64,000 nucleotides of DNA. Origin: Pleodorina starrii. Taxonomy: Eukaryota > Chlorophyta > Chlorophyceae > Chlamydomonadales > Volvocaceae. The position numbers and the translations under genes were made by a program. How positions within the stretch are numbered: the stretch's first letter is position 1; each line of letters opens with the position of its first letter. The stretch spans positions 1,086,501 to 1,150,500 of the forward strand of contig BRXU01000021.1 of NCBI GenBank assembly GCA_030267565.1, in the 5' to 3' direction. The notes beneath the pieces are model-generated. The model did no database searches and had not been told where the DNA came from. It saw only the letters and a list, made by a program, of their open reading frames with translations. Of this stretch, positions 56,864-64,000 are shown piece by piece.

Positions 56864-59800
56864 TCACAGCATGCCCTGCAGCTGCTGCGCCTCCGTCAGG
56901 ACGAACGGCCCGCCCTTTCCCGAGCGGCACCAGGCCGCCACCGACATACCCTCCTGGCAGGGAAGCGGACACGACGCAACACAACGACACGACACGACAC
57001 ATCAGCTCAGCCCAGCTCAGCCCGAGGATGAGGGGGTTGACGGGGTGGGTGGGTATCCCCGAATAGACAGGAGGAGGGGGGTGGGGGGGCCGCAGACGCG
57101 GGCGGCGCGCAAAATGGTCGGTGGGGCGGGGCGGGGCATACCCATCGCCGGTGGTGGTGGTGGTGGTGCCGCTCGTTGGGGGCACTGCAGCGCTGCGGCA
57201 GTCTCACGTCGGGTCGTGTGGGGGTCGGGTCGGGTCGGGGGCGCCGCGCGCGCAAAGGTGTGCACAACGCCGCCAGCCGCGAGGTGAGGTGCGGTGCGGT
57301 GAGGTGCGGTGAGGTGAGTGGCATCACAGGACGCCGCTGCGCTGCGCACGGTGCGGACGCGACGCGACTCCCCTCCCTCTCCCTCCCCCTCTCCCGGAAT
57401 AGATACACCTCCCACCGCCAACTCCAACTCCACCGCAGCGCACCACAGTGCACCACAGTGCTCATCCCCCCCCAGCCAGCCCCAGCCCCACCCCCGTCAC
57501 CCCCCCCCCGCTTCACCCACCCACCCACCCCACCTGCGCCGCCTTGCAGGCCCGCAGTCCCGCCACGTAGCTCCCCAGGTGCTCCTCCGCACCCAGCCCC
57601 ACACCCGACGAACCCCGGACCCCGCCACCACCGCCTCCCGCAGCAGCCGCAGCTGCCGCAGCTGCCGCCGCTAGCGTTGCTGCCATGTGCGCTGAGGACC
57701 AGTAGCACTCGTCTAGCAGCAGCTCCCCCAGTGCGAAGCTGCGCAGTCGGGCGGACACGGAGGGGCCGGGCAGGGCGGGCAGGGCGGTGCCGGAGAGCGC
57801 GGGGGGGCGGGGGTCGGCGGCGACGGAGGGGCGGCCGTCCAGAGGCAGCGCCGCGATCTCGGTGCCCAGACGCTTCAGGGTCTGCGGCGGGGCGGAGGGG
57901 CGGGGGAGGGCGGGGGACGGGGGGCGTGGGGGCGGGGGCAAAAAGAAGATGTCACAGCGGAGCGGGGCGGAGGGCGGAGGGCGGAGGTGCAGAGGGGACC
58001 ATGGGCAAGGGGGCGGGGCGGGGGGAGTCCAGGTGAGAGGTAACAAAATGGCTCGGGGTGGTGGGGGTGGTGGGGGTTAAGATGGCCGCGGTGGTAAGAA
58101 GATGGCGGGGGGTACAGCCGGTGGGCGGGTGAGGGAATTCCGAATGGGCTGATGGGCTGATGGGTGGGCGCTTCACGATTGGGTTGAGAGGGGGCGAGGG
58201 GGGGAGAGCGCGTATCGATGCGCGGCGACCCGGACGGGTGTGGTGGTGGTGGTGGAGGTTTGGGAAGGTTTGCACATTGTGGGGTTGGGGGTATCTACGG
58301 GCGGCGTTCAGGGCGCACGACGTTGACGTTCACATTGACATTGACATTGTGGGTAGGTTAGGTAGGAACCTACCTGCGGTGCTTCCTCGGCCCACCCGCC
58401 CACCCGCCCGCCTTCCCGAGGTCCTCTGCCACCCCGCAACCGCCACCGGTTCTTCACGCTCCTGCCACCAGCCAGCGAGCTGGCCCGGCACCGAGCCACC
58501 CCCACCCTGCCGTACCTTTTCGTACTCGCCGTACGTCTCTTCGCCCACCACCTGCTGACACGCCATAACCTCCTCCAGCTGCGCCCGCTGCCTCAGGTAC
58601 TCCCGCCTCTTGCGCATTTGCTGTGTGCGGGGGGGGGGGGGAGGTTGCCACCACCAGCCGTCCGGTTGCGTGAGAGAGAGAGAGAGGACAACACATACAC
58701 CATGTGGGCGCGGTGGATGGATGGAGAGATTGGATATACGGATGGATGGATGGATGGATGGATGGATGGATGGATGGATGGATGGATGGGATCCAGCGGC
58801 CCGCCGCCGCGGAGGCAGCGGTGCAGCAGAGGAGACAACAGCAGCGGCAGCAACAGGGAAGGCACTGGCTGCCTGCCTGCCTGACTGCCCTCGCACCCTT
58901 CCTCCTGTTTCTTCTTCAATCTTTATCCGCCCCTTACCTCTCTCGCACCGAGCTCGAAAACCCAAACAAACACACAACCAACCAACCAACCAACCACGCA
59001 AGCACGGGCGCACGGCCGGACTCCGCACCCCGCCACAGCAACCCCCCACCACGGCACTCACCAGCAAGGGATCCACCGGCTTAACACCTACCGCCACCAC
59101 CTGCTGCTGCTGCTGCTGCTGCTGCACGCCGCCGCCGCCGCCGCTCCCATCCGCCGCCGCCGCGACGCCGTAGCCCCCCGCCGCCGCCGCTGCCGCCGCC
59201 GGCCCCTGGCCCTGCATCGGCGAGACCTGCCGCTGCCCCCTCCGCAGTACCCCGCCGCCTCCGACCTCCATTCCCCCCTGATGGTGAGGGTGATGTGGGT
59301 GCTGCTGCTGGTGGTGCTGCATCATCATCACATCAGGCATGGCGGCGCCACCGTCCGGCAGCGGGCCGCCGCCGCCTCCACCTCCTCCTCCTCCTCTCGC
59401 CGGCCCCATCATCCGCGCCTGGTGGTGGTGGTTGTGGTTGTGGTGGTTGCCCGTTCCTCCTCCTCCGCCCATGCCCACATCCACAATGGGCGGCATCATC
59501 AGCGGCGGCGCCGGGCGGCCGTGTTGTTGCTGCTGCTGCTGCAGCTGCCGCGGCGGTGACATGCCGCCGCCTCCCCCTCCTCCTCCTCCTCCGTCAAGGT
59601 AGGTGGTGCTGGGGTCGGGTGCGAAGGGCGGCGGCATGGGGGCGGTCAGTGGCGGCATGCCGCCTCCGCGCTCCTCATGCGACTGCTGCTGCTGCTGTTG
59701 GTCGTCGAAGTAGCGCTGCCCGCCGCGACCTGGGGGGTGGGGCGGGGGCAGGAGCAGGAGCAGGAGGAGACGGAGTAAACGGAGGAGGGTTAGGTATGGA

Positions 59801-62800
59801 ATGCGAAGTCAGAGGTGCCCGTCGCCGCTACCTGGGGGCCCAACGGCGCAGCGCGGCGGTCAGTTCTCCACTCGGGTGTGCAGCAGCAGCAGCAGGACGA
59901 GGAGAAGGAGGACAGGGGCCGCCGATGCGCGCGGACTTGTGCGGCAACAGGAGCATAGGGCGTGCGCGTTAGCGCGACGCCCCCCACCTCCACCCCCCCC
60001 AGCTCCCGCTCCGCTTCAACCCCCCTCCCCCCTAACACACACACCACCCGTCACCACCCATCACGACGCCTCCGCCCCCGATTCCGTCCGTCACCTTGTC
60101 GTCCTCCTCCCCCCCGGCTCTTACCCCTGCCGTCCCTCCGCTGCGCTATCGTTTTTCTCTTACCTCTGCCGTCATCCATGCCACCACCGCCTCCACCACC
60201 ACCTCCACCACCTCGCGCCGACACCATGGGACCGAACGGCGCCGGTCGACCAAAGCCGCCGCCGCCGCCGCCGCCACCCCCGCCCGGCTCCCCGCCCATC
60301 ATCCCCACGTCCCCGCCAGCGCCGCCCATGGACAATGGCAGTGGCAGTGGCAAGTCGCGGGGCTCCCCTCGCGCTCCCAGCTGGTTCGGCCCCGCCCCCG
60401 CCCCGGTCCCGGTCCCTGGCTGGCCGCCAAAGCCAAAGGCCCCCGGCTCCTGCTGCCAGTCCCGCCGAGGAGGCGGCGGCGGGGGCTTTTGGTGGTGGTG
60501 GTGGGGCTCGAAGGGCGGTGCATCGCCTCTGTTGGCGTTGGTGTTGGGCGCGGGGCCGCCGCCGCTGTTGCCGCCCCCCGGCCGCATGATCATGGGCATG
60601 GGTAGGGGCAGGGGCTGGCAACCCGGCGGCGGCGGCACGGGCGCGGGCATGGGCAGGGGCAGGCCGTGCGGGTCCAGGCTGCCGCCGCGGCTGTCGGGGA
60701 ACATGTCTGTTTGGGGGTTGGAGGGAGGGAGGGAGGGAGGGCAGAGCGGCAGAGCGGCACAGCGGAACGCGGACGGGGGAGGTGGATGGGGAGGCGGACG
60801 TGAGAGGAAAAGGGAGGAGTGGAAGACGCAGGGGAGGGGAGAGGGAGGGGACGGAGGGAGGGGGGTATCCACGTATAGGCCGGAGCCCGTAAACGGTATC
60901 AAATCAGAGAAATATATCCTTCCTGTCTGCAAAAGAAAAACGAGGTAAACTTGCAAGCAGCAAGGGCGTTAGATACAAACCGAGACATGGTAGCGAGTCC
61001 GAGTTGAGCCGCCACGTGACGAGGACGAGACGAGACGTAACGGTGGATGCTGGAAATTCGCTGAGGCTGTGAGGTGACACGTTGCTGAGCTGGTCGAGAA
61101 AGTGCGGCTGGGATGCAAGGAACGCCCCAATCCCCGAAGCCCGCGAGGACCCAACTCACCTACGGCAGGCAAAGAGAAGGACGCAGAGCAAGGAAAGGGC
61201 GACGTCAACAGACAGGAAGAACAAACGCAGGGACAGCGTTACCGGCGAGACCCCCATGCGAATGCGGCTGGAGCTGCGGCTGATAATGTCGAGCTGGCTG
61301 ATCGAGAGATGGTAGTGGGCGAATGCTGTATGGGAAAGGGGATTAAGGAGAGAAATACGTGCACAAGGGGGACTATGTCGTGCATGTGTACGAGGGTGGC
61401 GGGCGCGGACGACCCCGTGGACAGGAGAGGCATCAACGGCAGTGGCAAATAGCAAGGCAGGGGGATGGGAGGCGCAGGCGGGCGGGCAGGCGGGCGGGCG
61501 TGCCTGCGCTCACCGGGCATCTCCAAGACTCGCTCCCGCTCCCGCTCCCGTCCGCGGACGTCCGGGTCTCGATCCGCCTTGTCGCGCTCGCCGCGCCTGC
61601 AGCACCCACACACACGCAGTTCCAGCAGTGGGAGGGAGGGGAGGGAGGGAGAGGGGAAGGGAGGGGGGTTATCCAAGTACAGGCCGGGGCCGGGATGAGG
61701 GTAAGGGCGCGGTGCGTCGTTTGCACATTTCCACCCGGGGGTGGGCGGGTGCCGGTGGGTGAACAACGACCCCCCCCACCCGGGGTACCCACCAACAGCA
61801 CCACCACCACTCCCGGGGGCCGCACTCCATCAAACGTGTAACCCAACAGCCGCCCATCCTCCCCCGCCCTGTGGGGAGACCCCCCGCTGTGCGCCTCCGC
61901 CTCGTGAGCAGCAAACCGGGGCAACGCAGTGCAGTGCTGCAGCGCTCCGAAACCCCCGGGCGGACTGCGACCGACCCGGAGCCACCAAGGCGGCAGCCAA
62001 CTGGGAAAGCCAACGCAACGCAACGCAAATCAACGCAGCGACGGTGACGGCAACGGGACTCGGGGGTGTCCCCACCTGTCCCGCTCTCGGTCCCGGCCGC
62101 GGTCTCGGTCGCTCGCCTGGTGGCCGGGGGGCGCGGATCCAGTGGCAGTGGGAAGCGGGAAGCGGGGAGAGGCGGGTGAGCGGGTGAGGGGCAGCGGGCA
62201 GCAGGCTGTGTGTGTGTGCGGGGGGGGGACGGGGGGGAAGGGGAGAGGGGGGGCGCCCAGCTCAGGGCGGGCGATGGCATAGGGGCCGCGACAGCTGCCG
62301 ACACAGCTGCCGGGCCCAACAGGCGCCCCCTGTGGGGCTCCCTCCCTCACCCGGACGGACGGACGGACGGACAAGCGCAGGATGGACTCCGGGCTTCGGA
62401 CTCGGGGCTCGTGAACCCACACGGGCACATGCGACCTGCTCTCCTGGCGGTGCGGTGCGGTGGGGTGCACTCTAAGCCGCGGTGTTTTTCCCATATAAGG
62501 ATACAGTCACACACACGTGCGCACACACATGCAAACACACCCCGGGAGACGCATGCCCAGTCCGCACCCGGCCCTTTCACCTCCTTGTCCCGCTCCCGTT
62601 GCCCGCGGTCCTCCCGCTCCTGAGGCGGCGGAGGGAGGGAGGGAGGGAGGGGTGTCCGAGGGTTAGGACCCGTTGTTGTACCGCTTAGGGCCAGGCAGCC
62701 AGGCAGGCAGCCGGGTGATGGCCCCGCTGGCGAACCCACACCACCGCGGGCACGCACGGCCCCCTGACTGAAACCCTAGGTGTCACAGGGCAACAGCCAC

Positions 62801-63764
62801 CAGCGCTGCCGCTGCTGCACCGCATACGCCCCGCGGACCTGTCCACCCGCCGGTCCACCCATCTCTCTTAGCCCCCTGCCCCCTCCCCCTGTGCCTTCCC
62901 CCAACCGGGTCTGAAACCGCCTGGACCAGACAGCTCGCACCCGACACGCCGACTTTCCAGGACCTAGCCGTCATCCATCAGATACGAGCACCACCACCCG
63001 CGTTGCTGGCACCGGCCCCATCTGGGCAGCCATCCGACACGAGCACCACCACCACCACCACCACCACCCGCGCGCGGCTCATTCGGGGGACGACGGCCCA
63101 CCTTCGGGCGGGGGGAAGTCAGAGCGCACGCACCTTGCTCTCCCGGTCGCGGTCCCGCTCGTGGCGGCCACCGCTTCGCTGCGGCTCCTCAAAGTCCCGC
63201 TCCCGCTCCCGCTCGCGATCCCGGTCGCGGTCCCGCTCGCGGTCCTTCTCAACGTCCCTCTCCTTCGTCCGCTCCCGCTCCTTCTCCCGCTCCTCCCGGC
63301 GCGACGACGACGTCGGTCCGCCCTCCCCTGCCTCCGCTTTGGCCCTCTCCTTGTCCTTCTCCTTGTCCTTCCCGCCAGCCTTCTCCGCCTTCCCCGCCCG
63401 CTCCTTCTCCTTCTCCCTCTCCCTCTCCGCCTTGCCGCTCTCCCTGTCCCTGTCCTTGGCCTCCCCCTTGCCCCGCTGCTCCCGGCCCCCACCACCCCCA
63501 CCGCCACCACCACCGCCGCCGCCCTGCTGCTGCTGCTGACGCTCCTGCTGACCATCGCGCCCTCCGCCGCCGCCGCCGCTGGCGGCAGCCCCAGCGGCAG
63601 CGGTACCGCGCTCCTCCCGATCCCGATCCCGATCCCGGTCCCTGCCGCGCTCCTTGTCCTTGATGTCCTGGGGCAGCTGGGCGGTCCGGGCCCCCGCCTC
63701 CTGCTGCTGCGGCTCCTGCTTGTCCCGGGAGCCCTTGTCGGGGCGCTCTCCGCGGCCCTCCCGC
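56864..63764 (-). CDS. Arg-Asp/Arg-Glu-rich probable nuclear (RNA-processing type) protein, 3' part of gene
   Basis: Minus-strand exons in transcript order: 63764-63134, 62619-62581, 62116-62076, 61868-61811, 61596-61514, 60706-60164, 59729-59062, 58620-58516, 57881-57534 and 56953-56864 (stop TGA). Phases agree except between 61868-61811 and 61596-61514, where an exon is missing or misread. The first exon continues an upstream part that may lie beyond the window. It is dominated by alternating Arg-Asp, Arg-Glu and Lys-Glu dipeptides ([18 protein letters not shown]), the charged RS-like domain of splicing and 3'-end-processing factors. A Gly/Pro/His/Gln-rich middle follows. A more ordered C-terminus has a helical [19 protein letters not shown], then [18 protein letters not shown], and ends [14 protein letters not shown] do not recognise the exact family, and the RNA-processing role is inferred from composition only. 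Confidence 0.65.
57931..57962 (-). repeat. CTCCGCTG...TTTTTGCCCCC-type motif
   Basis: On the minus strand CCGCTGTGACATCTTCTTTT then TGCCCCCGCC. It lies in an intron of the minus-strand gene in the sense orientation. Confidence 0.5.
58733..58792. repeat. (GGAT)n tetranucleotide repeat
   Basis: About 13 GGAT units in an intron of the minus-strand gene. Confidence 0.95.
60136..60162 (+). repeat. CTCCGCTGCG...TTTTT-type motif
   Basis: CTCCGCTGCGCTATCGTTTT then TCTC, abutting the splice donor of the 60706-60164 exon on the opposite strand. Weak member of the family, without the terminal C run. Confidence 0.35.
60861..61405 (-). repeat. Dispersed repeat of about 0.55 kb, copy 2 (copy E of the motif at its end)
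   Basis: Read on the minus strand it ends GGGCTCCGGCCTATACGTGG then ATACCCCCC. The homology to 14042-14640 runs the whole length in the same orientation. It lies in the intron between exons 61596-61514 and 60706-60164, in the sense direction of that gene, and ends about 155 bases before the acceptor. Confidence 0.9.
61666..61692 (-). repeat. Copy F of the CTATACGTGGATAACCCC motif
   Basis: On the minus strand CCGGCCCCGGCCTGTACTTG then GATAACCCCC. It lies in the adjoining upstream intron of the minus-strand gene, about 70 bases before its acceptor, in the sense orientation. Confidence 0.8.
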
Positions 63765-63783
63765 CTGGGGGGGAGCCATCCGG

Positions 63784-63833
63784 GTAATGAAGAGGGTAAT
63801 GAAGCGGGTAATGAAGCGGGTAATGAAGCGACG
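63784..63833. repeat. 12-base tandem repeat (GGGTAATGAAGC)
   Basis: Four units in the intron just upstream (minus strand) of the RD-rich exon. Confidence 0.93.
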
Positions 63834-64000
63834 GAGGGGAAAAAGGAGGAGGGGGAGGACGTGGCGAGGTCGTCTTGAGGGATGGGTGGATGCATGGTTG
63901 GCTGGATGGGTGGTTGGTTGGACGTGATTTGGTATGATTTGACACACGGTCCCCGTCATGCACCGGGCCCTCGGGCCAGCGCTCTTGCCCGTCGGGCTCC

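Overview
The window looks like nuclear DNA of a volvocine green alga (Chlorophyceae, Chlamydomonas/Volvox type). The gene bodies are very GC-rich. Coding exons are broken by many GT-AG introns of roughly 150-1300 bases. The proteins carry long Ala/Gly/Pro/Gln/Ser low-complexity tracts, and minisatellites are everywhere in introns and spacers. There are no operons and no bacterial signals. All exon models below were built by hand from splice-site consensus, codon phase and protein motifs. No alignment or transcript was available.

Layout. (1) 1-1859: the 3' end of a Ty3/gypsy chromodomain retrotransposon (integrase, chromodomain, polypurine tract, 330-base LTR). (2) 1860-8879: a lower-GC, gene-poor stretch with a long ATT microsatellite and one credible small secreted-protein gene on the minus strand (3417-4184). 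(3) 8880-13897, plus: a seven-exon fucosyltransferase-like glycosyltransferase with a signal anchor. (4) 15664-19427, minus: a GNAT-family N-acetyltransferase. It is divergent from (5) 20120-39999, plus: one enormous gene of 18 exons (about 3,685 residues) with a predicted N-myristoylated N-terminus, a GAF-like region, a PAS-like region and a TKL-type protein kinase domain split by three large low-complexity insertions. (6) 40000-46186: spacer with a 29-base minisatellite array and other simple repeats. (7) 46187-52764, plus: a seven-exon inositol-3,4-bisphosphate 4-phosphatase-like (INPP4-type) enzyme with a CKSGKDR active-site loop. (8) 52765-56863: spacer. (9) 56864 to beyond 63764, minus: the 3' part of a gene for an Arg-Asp/Arg-Glu-rich, probably nuclear RNA-processing-type protein. 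Its 5' end may lie outside the window.

The most unusual signal is in non-coding DNA. A short motif around CTATACGTGGATAACCCC occurs six times. Five copies sit in introns of four different genes, on both strands, and all five are in the sense orientation of the host gene. Two of the six copies form the end of a roughly 0.6-kb dispersed repeat (14042-14640 and 60861-61405), so the short copies look like end fragments of that element. Other short C-run-terminated motif families recur in the same introns. This resembles the 3' ends of a truncating retroelement or an introner-like intron-associated element.

The genes share no obvious pathway. Two are signalling proteins (GAF/PAS kinase, phosphoinositide phosphatase), one is a secretory-pathway sugar transferase, one an acetyltransferase and one a probable RNA-processing factor.
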